From positions 62,001-126,000 of the forward strand of contig NZ_RJLM01000005.1 in NCBI RefSeq assembly GCF_004104355.1: 64,000 bases of DNA, in the 5' to 3' direction. The stretch comes from Photobacterium chitinilyticum (GTDB lineage: Bacteria > Pseudomonadota > Gammaproteobacteria > Enterobacterales > Vibrionaceae). The notes beneath the pieces are model-generated. The model was given only the letters and a program-made list of their open reading frames with translations, was not told the DNA's origin and made no database searches. A program made the position numbers and the translations under genes. Positions 23,381 to 31,774 of this stretch are shown piece after piece (the stretch's first letter is position 1; each line of letters starts with the position of its first letter).

Positions 23381-24167
23381 CAATTCCGCAGGTGAACTTT
23401 TTGCTGTCGGTGTGGGTACCGGAGACAGTGAACTCCTTACCCTAAAAGCCGTTCGTTTGCTTCAACAGGCAGATGTGATTGCGATCCCGGAGAAAACCTT
23501 AGGAAAAGCCGACTCTTTTGCCTGGCAGATTGTAACCGGAGCGGTACCGGAAAAGGATCTAACCGCAGAGTGCTGTTTTTTACATTTTCCAATGACTCGA
23601 GATGCCTCGGTTAATGTTCCTGCATGGCGTAGAGCCGCGCAGAAAATTGCGAACTTTGTCGCTGCCGGTAAACGGGTGGTGTTTGTGACAGAGGGTGATC
23701 CGTCTGTTTTCAGCACTTGGGCTTATATACAAGAAGAACTCAGTGACATTATGCCGCATCTGGAGCCTGAAATTGTCCCGGGTATCACATCGATTACGGC
23801 CATTCCGTCTCAGACTAAAATCCCGTTGGCAGATGGTCAGGAGCGCTTCTGTGTGGTGCCGGCAACGTATGGCATGGAATGTCTTACGCGCCTTGTGGTT
23901 GAGTTCGACACCATTATGCTGATCAAGGCTGGGCGAGTAATCCCAGAACTGACTGCGATGCTTGAGGATATGGGGTTACTTGAATGTGCTACCTATGTCT
24001 CTCACGCCACGATGGATAAGCAAGAGATCTATCATGATTTGCGAGATGTACCTGCCGGGCATCGTTACTTTTCAATGGTCCAGCTGTCTATCCGTAGTCG
24101 CCGCGGTATTTTGAGGGGGAGCCTGCCCAATCGCGAAAGAGGATTGGTAAAGGTGAGTGCTGTATGA
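23373..24167 (+). CDS. cbiL: Cobalt-precorrin-2 C20-methyltransferase
   Basis: A 264-residue tetrapyrrole methylase with GVGTGDSELLTLKAVRLL at the SAM-binding N-terminus, VFVTEGDPSVFSTWAYI, and VPGITSITAIPSQ. This combination is specific to CbiL/CobI, which adds a methyl group at C-20. The ATG at 23373 has AAGGT 7 bases upstream and lies inside the end of cbiET; an in-frame start at 23340 is possible but lacks a site. Its TGA overlaps the ATG of the next gene. Confidence 0.93.
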   Translation: MNNNSAGELFAVGVGTGDSELLTLKAVRLLQQADVIAIPEKTLGKADSFAWQIVTGAVPEKDLTAECCFLHFPMTRDASVNVPAWRRAAQKIANFVAAGKRVVFVTEGDPSVFSTWAYIQEELSDIMPHLEPEIVPGITSITAIPSQTKIPLADGQERFCVVPATYGMECLTRLVVEFDTIMLIKAGRVIPELTAMLEDMGLLECATYVSHATMDKQEIYHDLRDVPAGHRYFSMVQLSIRSRRGILRGSLPNRERGLVKVSAV

Positions 24168-25789
24168 AAATAGCCATTCATGCCATTACTCTCAATGGTG
24201 CAAAGCAAGCGCAGCGCCTGCATCGAGAGTTGCCCTTTGCTGATGTATTCGTTACCGAAGTCGGGGCCGAGCAATGTCCGTCAGCGTCGTTGCTGACTTT
24301 GCCGCTGGCACAGTTCATTGCACCTGACTTTCATCATTATGATTGCCATATTTGTCTCTTCGCAACTGGTATTGTCAGCCGAATTATCGCGCCGTTGCTG
24401 CAAGATAAGCGTCATGACCCCGCGGTGATCTGTGTCGATGATCAAGGTCAGTTCGCAATACCGATGTTATCAGGTCATCGCGGCGGTGCGAATGCTATGG
24501 CTCAACGGGTCGCGCAAATACTAAAAGCCATGCCTGTGGTTACAACTGCATCTGATGTCGCGAATACATTGTCGGTCGATATGATGGGGGCTACATTTGG
24601 TTGGACGTTGGATCCACAGTGTGAAGCAGCAATTACCTCGGTGTCTGCCGCCGTTGTCAATGAACAACCAGTATTGGTGGTGCAGCAAGCTGGCGAGAAG
24701 AATTGGTGGCCGTATAAACGTACTATGCCAAAGCACATCTATTGCCATGGCGAACTTGTTGGCATTGATAGCGATCAGTGGCAGGGCTTGGTGCTGATTA
24801 GTGACTTGGATAAACCAGACTATTATCAGTCTTGGCAACATAAAGCTGTATTGTGGCGTCCTAAATCTTTGGTGCTTGGCATCGGGTGCGACCGTAATAC
24901 GCCGTTATCGACGATACGAGCCGGAGTGGAGACTTTTCTGACGGAAAATAACCTTTCTTCTGACAGCGTAACGGCCATAGCCAGTATTGCTCTTAAAGCA
25001 GATGAAGAAGGTTTGTTGGCGTACTCTAAACAGCAACAATGGCCTTTTGTTACCTATTCTGCCGAGCAGTTAAGCACTGTAGAAGGTATTGAGAACCCTT
25101 CGGCTTATGTCGAGAAGATCACTGGTGTGGCTTCGGTTGCAGAAGCGGCTGCGTTGAAGAAAAGCCAGACCAATAAGTTGCTTGCTGCAAAATGGAAATT
25201 CAAGCAAGACGGTTACAACATGACGCTGGCATGTTGTCGCATCGAGAAAGAAGAAGCCCTTTCAAAACACAATTGGAAAAACTGGTTAGGGCAACAGGTA
25301 AAAATCAATGCCCATGGTAGTGAAGTAGTAAAAGGCTATCAATGTAAGCCCAAACATATCGACTTAAACCGGCCCATGCTTTATCACCGTCATCATTTAT
25401 TGTTATGTGAAGGGGCGCGTTGTAGCAAGGAAGGCAGTAAAAACCTCACTCACGATCTGCGCGCCATGCTCAAGGAAATGAACCTTGCCAGCGGTGATAA
25501 CCGGATCAAAATTAGCCGCACTCTATGTGCTGGTGCATGTCGAAATCGTGCCACGTTGGTGATTTATGAGCGGCTAGCTAGCCATGAAACACCGGTAAAT
25601 AACGGCTGCTGGTTACGCAATATAGAGAACTTAACCATGACCCAATGGCGAGAACTGTTTACGGCATTGGCCGGACGAGTGTCACTGAATTCAGTCTTGG
25701 ATCCAGAATTCTTTGCCGCGATTGACTATCCCGAGACGGGCTCTGAAGACAATATTATTTCTGGAACACAAGGATTAGCACAACAATGA
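24164..25789 (+). CDS. cbiG: CbiG (cobalt-precorrin-5A hydrolase) fused to a 2Fe-2S thioredoxin-like ferredoxin
   Basis: A 541-residue two-part protein. Residues 1 to about 350 are CbiG, with the N-terminal block IFATGI-type region (CLFATGIVSRIIAPLL), LSGHRGGANAMAQRVAQ, VVTTASDVANTLSVD, and the C-terminal CbiG_C block LVLGIGCDRNTPLSTIRAGV. CbiG opens the lactone and releases the C-2 unit as acetaldehyde. After a linker, residues about 430-500 form a Shethna-type 2Fe-2S ferredoxin with four cysteines, in LLLCEGARCSKEG and ISRTLCAGACRNRATLVIY. CbiG alone is usually about 350 residues, so the ferredoxin is extra. It may supply electrons to an enzyme of the pathway. It overlaps its neighbours by ATGA at both ends. 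Confidence 0.85.
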   Translation: MKIAIHAITLNGAKQAQRLHRELPFADVFVTEVGAEQCPSASLLTLPLAQFIAPDFHHYDCHICLFATGIVSRIIAPLLQDKRHDPAVICVDDQGQFAIPMLSGHRGGANAMAQRVAQILKAMPVVTTASDVANTLSVDMMGATFGWTLDPQCEAAITSVSAAVVNEQPVLVVQQAGEKNWWPYKRTMPKHIYCHGELVGIDSDQWQGLVLISDLDKPDYYQSWQHKAVLWRPKSLVLGIGCDRNTPLSTIRAGVETFLTENNLSSDSVTAIASIALKADEEGLLAYSKQQQWPFVTYSAEQLSTVEGIENPSAYVEKITGVASVAEAAALKKSQTNKLLAAKWKFKQDGYNMTLACCRIEKEEALSKHNWKNWLGQQVKINAHGSEVVKGYQCKPKHIDLNRPMLYHRHHLLLCEGARCSKEGSKNLTHDLRAMLKEMNLASGDNRIKISRTLCAGACRNRATLVIYERLASHETPVNNGCWLRNIENLTMTQWRELFTALAGRVSLNSVLDPEFFAAIDYPETGSEDNIISGTQGLAQQ

Positions 25790-26661
25790 AACGATTAAGA
25801 CATCACAACAAAGGGACGGCAATTGTCTTAAGTTGCTTTGGCTCGGTAGTTGAGCAGCAACGTTATATTGCTTTACAGCAGCGTATTGCAGAACGCTATC
25901 CGAACTGTAACGTAGAGATTGCCTTCAGTTCAAAAATGGTGATAAAAAAACTGGCTCAACAGGGAGAGCAATTTCAAAGTTTGCCACAGGTTTTGGCTGA
26001 TCTGGATATGGAAGGATTTCAGCGTATCTTAGTGGTTTCGTGCTATCTATTTCCGACTGATGAACATTTGCAGTTATCTAATATGGTACAAGGTTTCCGC
26101 CAGTTCTCGTTGGCCAGCATTGAATATACTCCGGCAATTATGCATCACACCTCGCACACCAGTGCAATATTGGCGGCGTTGAATGCGCGCTTTGCTAATG
26201 ACAGTGATGTGAATCTTTTTATCCACCATGGCGCACCGTTACTGGACAACCCCGGGCATCAGGCAATCCATTATTGTGACAGTTTGCTGTCGAAGCTATC
26301 GGCGAAAAATTTTACCTGCTCATTAGAAGGGGCATGGCCTTACCGTCTGATTGCTGATTCATTAACTCAAGAAATGCTACAAGTAGCTAAAAATACACAG
26401 CTTTCTATGGATGAGCATAACGTTCGGCCACGATTGCGCTTAATCCCACTGTTGCTTGTCTCGGGCAACCATTTTGTTAATGACTTGGCTGAGATTAAGC
26501 AAAATCTGGAACCTAACTTTGATGTATCGGTAGCCGAGCCTATTAATGGTGATAAGTTTTGTTTGCTTGACTTCCCTGATCTGATAGCGGTAGTTGAACA
26601 GCAAATTACTGAGGGGCTTGTACGTTTGCGAACGCCTGAATCAGAGGTGTGCAGTGGCTAA
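25786..26661 (+). CDS. cbiK: Sirohydrochlorin cobaltochelatase, CbiK type
   Basis: A 291-residue chelatase of the CbiK family rather than CbiX. It has the start AIVLSCFGS, then EIAFSSKMVIKKLAQQG (matching R-A-F-T-S-G-M-I-x-K-L), the active-site IHHGAP (His-Gly), and LRLIPLLLVSGNHFVND carrying the second catalytic His. It inserts Co2+ into sirohydrochlorin, the committed step of the anaerobic pathway. The family's SLH motif is replaced by SCYLFPTDEH, a divergence worth noting. No signal peptide is visible, so it acts in the cytosol. The end overlaps cbiH by eight bases. Confidence 0.83.
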   Translation: MKRLRHHNKGTAIVLSCFGSVVEQQRYIALQQRIAERYPNCNVEIAFSSKMVIKKLAQQGEQFQSLPQVLADLDMEGFQRILVVSCYLFPTDEHLQLSNMVQGFRQFSLASIEYTPAIMHHTSHTSAILAALNARFANDSDVNLFIHHGAPLLDNPGHQAIHYCDSLLSKLSAKNFTCSLEGAWPYRLIADSLTQEMLQVAKNTQLSMDEHNVRPRLRLIPLLLVSGNHFVNDLAEIKQNLEPNFDVSVAEPINGDKFCLLDFPDLIAVVEQQITEGLVRLRTPESEVCSG

Positions 26662-27487
26662 ATTAACACTGGTAGGACTCGGTCCCGGTAGCTTGGATTT
26701 GATGTCACTACGCGCTCGGCAGGCCATTATAGATGCTGATGTTGTTGCCGGATATCGGGCGTATGTCGATTTAATTCAAGAGCTAATCGATAAGCAAGAT
26801 GTGATACAAAGCGGAATGACTCGAGAGTGGGACAGAGCCGCTGCGGCCGTTGAGCAGGCGAAGGCCGGACGTAACGTCGTATTAGTCTGCTCGGGCGATG
26901 CGGGTATGTACGCGATGGCTCCGTTGGTCTTGGAACTGCTGACTGAACAAGGGTGGAATGCTGAGCAGGGACCGGCCATTGATATCATTCCGGGTATTAC
27001 TGCGGCCAATGCTTGCGCTTCTTTGGTTGGGGCGCCGCTTGGCCATGATAGCTGTACGATTTCACTATCAGATTTGCTTACGCCTTGGCCGGTGATTGAA
27101 AAACGGATCCATGCGGCGGCGGATGCAGATTTTGCAATCACGTTTTATAACCCCCGTTCGCGGAAACGCAAAAGTCATATCGAAAGTGCGCAGCGAATTT
27201 TACTGCAATACCGTGAGCCGGCGACGCCTGTCGCTGTGGTTAATGCCGCTTATCGTGATGATCAGCATGTAGCGCTGACAACGCTAGCGCAGTTTACCGA
27301 TCTGGATTTTGGCATGAATGCTGCGGTCATTGTGGGTAATAGCAGCAGTTTCCAGTATCACGACTGGATTGTGACGCCTCGTGGTTATCGTAACAAGTAT
27401 CAACTGGACGATGGTGTTACTTTGCCGGGACAAAAGCGCGGTCATGCGCTTGCAACCGAGACCTCAAATAGAGAAGAACGGGAATAA
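26654..27487 (+). CDS. cbiH: Cobalt-precorrin-3 C17-methyltransferase
   Basis: A 277-residue methylase beginning MAKLTLVGLGPGSLDLMSLRA, then VVAGYRAYVDLI, VLVCSGDAGMYAMAPL, IPGITAANACASLVGAPLGH and FAITFYNPRSRKR. This is the full set of CbiH/CobJ motifs. It methylates C-17 and triggers ring contraction. The GTG at 26654 has GAGG 6 bases upstream; the frame opens earlier inside cbiK, but that region is not CbiH-like. No C-terminal 4Fe-4S extension as in CbiH60 is present. cbiF follows three bases later. Confidence 0.93.
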   Translation: MAKLTLVGLGPGSLDLMSLRARQAIIDADVVAGYRAYVDLIQELIDKQDVIQSGMTREWDRAAAAVEQAKAGRNVVLVCSGDAGMYAMAPLVLELLTEQGWNAEQGPAIDIIPGITAANACASLVGAPLGHDSCTISLSDLLTPWPVIEKRIHAAADADFAITFYNPRSRKRKSHIESAQRILLQYREPATPVAVVNAAYRDDQHVALTTLAQFTDLDFGMNAAVIVGNSSSFQYHDWIVTPRGYRNKYQLDDGVTLPGQKRGHALATETSNREERE

Positions 27488-27490
27488 AAA

Positions 27491-28336
27491 ATGACAGTGT
27501 ATTTTATTGGTGCAGGCCCGGGTGATCCTGATTTGATCACGGTAAAAGGGGCGAAATTGGTCGAGTCTTGTCCCGTTGTGCTTTATACCGGCAGCCTAGT
27601 CCCCAAGGCAGTGATTGATAGGGCACGGCCTGATGCGTTAGTACTGAATTCTGCCGATATGGATCTCAATGAGATAACTCAGGTGTATGTGAATGCCTTT
27701 GAACAGGGGCAGGATGTTGCGCGTGTGCAAACTGGTGATCTGTCTATCTACTCTTCGCTTGCAGAGCAAACCCGCCGCTTGAAAGCTTTGGGAATTGATT
27801 GGAAGGTTATACCCGGTGTGTCTTCGTTTCAGGCGGCAGCGGCTGCACTCAGCCAGGAGCTGACGATTCCAGAGCAGTGCCAGACGATAATCCTAAGCCG
27901 TGCATCAGGCCGTACACCGGTACCTGAGAAGGAAAACTTAAAATCGCTGGCAGCTCACGAAGCAACTTTGTGTCTGTTCCTGAGTGCAACGCTTATACGC
28001 AAAGTTGTGCGAGAGCTCGAAGATGTTTACCCGGTAACTTGGCCTGTTGTAGTCGTTGAAAAAGCATCACATCCAGAGCAGCGAATTATTCGCGGAACTC
28101 TTGCCGATATCGCGGAGAAAATGCATCAGGCAGGTATCCGTTCAACAGCAATGATCATAATCAGCAAAGTGTTTGCCATCGAAGAGTTTGCTGATTCGAA
28201 ACTCTATGATCCGACCTTTTCACATGCCTGCCGCAAAGCAACAGTAGTAAGTGATGAATGTGATAATGAAAGTAATAATGAAATAGTGTCAGCTGACCAA
28301 CCAGCGATACCGGAGCACCCTAATGAGCAAGGGTAA
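27491..28336 (+). CDS. cbiF: Cobalt-precorrin-4 C11-methyltransferase
   Basis: A 281-residue CbiF/CobM. The signatures are VYFIGAGPGDPDLITVKGAKL, VVLYTGSLVP, RVQTGDLSIYSSLAEQ, IPGVSSFQAAAAAL and LSRASGRTPVPE. It methylates C-11. The C-terminal 30 residues are a variable acidic tail (SDECDNESNNEI) absent from short homologues. Its end overlaps the next gene by 14 bases. Confidence 0.95.
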   Translation: MTVYFIGAGPGDPDLITVKGAKLVESCPVVLYTGSLVPKAVIDRARPDALVLNSADMDLNEITQVYVNAFEQGQDVARVQTGDLSIYSSLAEQTRRLKALGIDWKVIPGVSSFQAAAAALSQELTIPEQCQTIILSRASGRTPVPEKENLKSLAAHEATLCLFLSATLIRKVVRELEDVYPVTWPVVVVEKASHPEQRIIRGTLADIAEKMHQAGIRSTAMIIISKVFAIEEFADSKLYDPTFSHACRKATVVSDECDNESNNEIVSADQPAIPEHPNEQG

Positions 28337-29699
28337 GGTTTTTCTTGTCGGGGCGGGGCCGGGCGATCCTGATTTATTAACGCGGCGTGCATTTGGCTTA
28401 ATGCATCACTGTGATGTGGTGTGTTACGACAAGCTAGTCAGTCCGGCGATTCTGTCGTGCATACCGGATCATGTCCAGCTGTTTGAGGTTGGTTACCGAG
28501 GCTATCGCCATTGCCATATTGATTACGGCATGCACCCCGATGTTATTCAGTTTGCCCTAGAAGGCAAGCAGGTGCTGCGTTTGAAAGCGGGTGATCCGTG
28601 TATTTTCGGGCGGATAACTGAAGAGTGCCGCACCTTGAAAGAACACGGTATTGATTATGAAATTGTTCCGGGCATAACCGCTGCTCTGGGAGCGGCGGCA
28701 TATTCGGGCTTTCCCTTGACCAGCGCCGGTATCGCTTCCGATGTTACGTTTGCCAGTGGTCACCAAGGTTCAGCATCGCTGTCTTCCTGGGCAGCATTAG
28801 GGCAGTCAAGCGGGACGCTTGTGCTTTATATGGGGGCAAAGAAACTCGCGCAGCATGCCGAAAGATTGATAGAACAGGGGCGTTGCCCGACCACACCCGT
28901 TGCGCATATATCTTCGGCAACCTGTGCGAGTCATATCGTTACCAAGGGGAGTTTAGCGACCATTGGCGAGCAGGTGCTTGCACTTGATAATCATGAGCCT
29001 GCACTGGTCGTAATGGGCGATGTAGTGACACAGGCTGATGAACTGGAGTGGCGTCATTTATTACCGTTATCCGGTGGGCGTGTGTTGTTATGTGGCCATT
29101 ATTCTAATGCTGACCTACTGAAATCTTCGGGAGCCGAAATTTTCAATGCGCCTTCGCCACAGTTGGACAGCTTTGTTGACCTGTCTTTGTTAAGCGAGCT
29201 GTGCCAGTTTTCCGCGCTGTTATTTGCCGATGCTGCTGCGGTGAAATTGTGGTGGCAGGGGCTGATTGACAACCAATGGGATGTACGCCGTTTCTCGATG
29301 CCAATTAGTGCCGAGAATACAGAAGCTGCACAGGCGTTAAAGCAAGTAGGAATTGTTGCCGACGTTACTCCGGAGGCGGGACTATATAACTGTGCCGTGT
29401 TATCTGTCCCTGCGGGTGCAGAACGTCAGTCCGCCTGTCATGGTGTATATCGCTATCTTGGGTCTCGGCGATATCCGCTTTTTCGCTTTCAGTTACCGGC
29501 AATTGACTGGCTGCTGGTGGATGATATTGCTCAGGCGAAATCTTTGCTTCTCCAACATTCAGGCTTGCAGCAGGCCACGATCGTTGCATTGAACGAGGAG
29601 GCACAAAATTGGGCTGATACTTTACCCAACGGCCAGTTGACTCTTGCAACCTTGGAAGCAAAGCTTCGTGGAAAACATGAGGTGATGGATGTGGTTTGA
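28323..29699 (+). CDS. cobA: Uroporphyrinogen-III C-methyltransferase fused to a HemD-like domain
   Basis: A 458-residue protein. Residues 1 to about 245 are SUMT: VFLVGAGPGDPDLLTRRAF, VVCYDKLVSPAIL, LRLKAGDPCIFGRITEEC, VPGITAALGAAAYSGFPLT and HEPALVVMGDVV. SUMT methylates C-2 and C-7 to make precorrin-2. The remaining 210 residues (GGRVLLCGHYSNADLLKSSG onward, FSALLFADAAAVKLWWQG, LKQVGIVADVTPEAG) have the spacing of a uroporphyrinogen-III synthase but with weakened motifs. They could be an active HemD, a degenerate one, or a structural domain. Feeding uroporphyrinogen III directly to the methylase would be a sensible role. Confidence 0.82.
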   Translation: MSKGKVFLVGAGPGDPDLLTRRAFGLMHHCDVVCYDKLVSPAILSCIPDHVQLFEVGYRGYRHCHIDYGMHPDVIQFALEGKQVLRLKAGDPCIFGRITEECRTLKEHGIDYEIVPGITAALGAAAYSGFPLTSAGIASDVTFASGHQGSASLSSWAALGQSSGTLVLYMGAKKLAQHAERLIEQGRCPTTPVAHISSATCASHIVTKGSLATIGEQVLALDNHEPALVVMGDVVTQADELEWRHLLPLSGGRVLLCGHYSNADLLKSSGAEIFNAPSPQLDSFVDLSLLSELCQFSALLFADAAAVKLWWQGLIDNQWDVRRFSMPISAENTEAAQALKQVGIVADVTPEAGLYNCAVLSVPAGAERQSACHGVYRYLGSRRYPLFRFQLPAIDWLLVDDIAQAKSLLLQHSGLQQATIVALNEEAQNWADTLPNGQLTLATLEAKLRGKHEVMDVV

Positions 29700-30678
29700 C
29701 GGGTTGCTATTGCCAGCTGAAACCGGGTTCTTAATGGTAGCTGCATCGGTTGCTGCGGCACTCTTGATGGATTGCATCTTTGGTGAGCCTAGCCGCTTTC
29801 ATCCACTGGTTGGTTTCGGTCATTGGGCAAGCCGGGTTGAGACGCTTTGTCGTAACTTGACACCTTCAGCTTCACTTCAACAATTTCGAAAGGCTGGACT
29901 TCAAAAGGCAGGAATAGTGGCATGGGTCTTGGCGGTACTGCCCATCGTCATATTGACCTGTCTGTTACTGCAATGGTTGTCTCATTATTCCCCGTGGCTT
30001 TGGTTGACGGCCAATGTGGTCGTGCTCTATTTGACCATCGGTGGAAATAGCTTGGTTTTTCATGCTAGCGAGATCTATCGCCCGTTAAAAGCAGGGGATA
30101 TCGCTTTGGCGCGTGAAAAAATCAGTTTAATCGTCAGCCGTGAAACTGCCTCAATGGATTCGACTCAGATAACCTCGGCGACGGTTGAATCCGTACTGGA
30201 AAACGGCAACGATGCCGTATTCGGGGCGATATTTTGGTTTGTCGTGGCAGGTGCTCCGGGAGCACTACTTTTTCGGCTGGCAAATACCCTAGACGCGATG
30301 TGGGGCTATAAGAATGAGCGCTACCGTCATTTTGGTTTTGCAACGGCCAAGTTGGACGATTTTCTTGGTTACTTACCCGCCCGCCTAACTGCCGTGACTT
30401 ATGGCATACAGGGAGATCTGCAATTAGCGATGAAATGCTGGAAAGACCAAGCGCCTCAGTGTGCTAGTCCCAATGGTGGGGTGGTGATGTGTGCTGGTGC
30501 CGGTGCGTTGAATACCTCTATTGGCGGCCCTGCTATTTACCATGGCAGGCGTTACGAGAAAATCTACATGGGGTGCGGTGAACTTGCCGATTATCAGGTG
30601 ATCCCACAGGCCAACCGCCTGGTCAATCATGGCGCATGGATCTGGGTATTGGTGTTACTGCTTTTAGGATTGGGATAA
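29689..30678 (+). CDS. cbiB: Adenosylcobinamide-phosphate synthase CbiB
   Basis: A 329-residue integral membrane protein with the CbiB/CobD blocks LMDCIFGEPSRFHPLVGFGHW, ARE..SLIVSRETASMDS, ATVESVLENGNDAVFGAIFW, LANTLDAMWGYKNERY and FGFATAKLDDFLGYLPARL, followed by PNGGVVMCAGAGALN. It attaches aminopropanol phosphate to adenosylcobyric acid. Four to five membrane segments are visible. The start overlaps the end of cobA. The aminopropanol arm is made by the enzyme encoded next, which explains the pairing. Confidence 0.94.
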   Translation: MWFDGLLLPAETGFLMVAASVAAALLMDCIFGEPSRFHPLVGFGHWASRVETLCRNLTPSASLQQFRKAGLQKAGIVAWVLAVLPIVILTCLLLQWLSHYSPWLWLTANVVVLYLTIGGNSLVFHASEIYRPLKAGDIALAREKISLIVSRETASMDSTQITSATVESVLENGNDAVFGAIFWFVVAGAPGALLFRLANTLDAMWGYKNERYRHFGFATAKLDDFLGYLPARLTAVTYGIQGDLQLAMKCWKDQAPQCASPNGGVVMCAGAGALNTSIGGPAIYHGRRYEKIYMGCGELADYQVIPQANRLVNHGAWIWVLVLLLLGLG

Positions 30679-30689
30679 TCAGGCCGAAA

Positions 30690-31730
30690 ATGATGTTAGA
30701 ACATGGTGGTAACTTAATAAAATTTGCTCAACAGTACCAGATACCAGTATCACAGTGGCTAGATCTATCAACTGGAGTTAGTCCACATACTTATCTTTGT
30801 CCGTCAGTACCGACCGAGATATGGAACAGGCTACCTGAGCTCAATGACGGGCTCGAGCAGGCTGCCGCCGATTATTATGAATATAAGTCGTTGCTGGCGG
30901 TGGCAGGCTCGCAGGCTGCCATTATGGTGCTGCCTGCTGCTATTGCTGAACGGCGAGGTTGTCTCGGTGTAGTTGCCTTACCAAGGGTGGGCTACAAGGA
31001 GCACCAGCATGCCTGGCAAAGCCACCTTGGGGCTAACGGGGCGAAGTGGCAAATTGAATTTTACGATGATGCCCCGAGTTCATCACTGCTGTCCCGAGCA
31101 GATGTTGTGGTATTTATCAATCCGAATAACCCGACTGGTTACAGGGTGACGAAGGAGACGCTGTTGCAATGGCAAACCCAGCTAAAGCAACGGCAAGGGA
31201 TATTGATTGTCGATGAGGCATTTATGGATTGCACACCTACGCAATCGCTATTGAACGATCCTCTTGATGACAATGTTTTCGTTTTGCGCTCAGTCGGTAA
31301 GTTCTTCGGACTTGCGGGCGCACGGGGCGGCTTCCTTTTTGGTGATCAGGGTTTACTTGACTCGATCGCAAATAAGCTGGGGCCGTGGACGATTCCTGGT
31401 CCTAGTCGATGGGTCATACGTGAGGCGTTGCTCAATAGGCATTGGCAGCAAAAGATGCGCCAACAACTAGCTGAGGACTCATCACGGTTACGAATGATGT
31501 TAGCGCATTACTTTGGTGTCAAAGTCAGCGGTACCGAGTTGTTTCAGACGGTTGCTTTGCCCGATTCACCCTTGATTCACAATCAACTATGTCAGCATGC
31601 AATTTTGCCCCGTTTGTGTGATGAGCGGGACGCATTGCGATTTGGTTTGCCGAAGCATGAATCCGAGTGGCAACGGCTTGAATTGGCGTTATCAGCCATC
31701 ACACAAGGACCAAGGGCACAAATCAAATGA
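30690..31730 (+). CDS. cobD: Threonine-phosphate decarboxylase
   Basis: A PLP-dependent fold-type I aminotransferase-like enzyme that begins with MLEHGGNLIKFAQQ and WLDLSTGVSPHTY, the characteristic CobC/CobD start. It continues with INPNNPTGYRV and the lysine motif VLRSVGKFFGLAGARGGFLFG, where Lys forms the Schiff base. It decarboxylates L-threonine O-3-phosphate to (R)-1-aminopropan-2-ol phosphate, used by CbiB. The start is ATG 30690 or 30693 after an AGG; the frame is open upstream into cbiB but without family similarity. Length of about 346 residues is normal. Confidence 0.92.
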   Translation: MMLEHGGNLIKFAQQYQIPVSQWLDLSTGVSPHTYLCPSVPTEIWNRLPELNDGLEQAAADYYEYKSLLAVAGSQAAIMVLPAAIAERRGCLGVVALPRVGYKEHQHAWQSHLGANGAKWQIEFYDDAPSSSLLSRADVVVFINPNNPTGYRVTKETLLQWQTQLKQRQGILIVDEAFMDCTPTQSLLNDPLDDNVFVLRSVGKFFGLAGARGGFLFGDQGLLDSIANKLGPWTIPGPSRWVIREALLNRHWQQKMRQQLAEDSSRLRMMLAHYFGVKVSGTELFQTVALPDSPLIHNQLCQHAILPRLCDERDALRFGLPKHESEWQRLELALSAITQGPRAQIK

Positions 31731-31774
31731 TGCCACTGAAAGGACTCTCAGGTGAGGCAATATAATGAAAGCCA

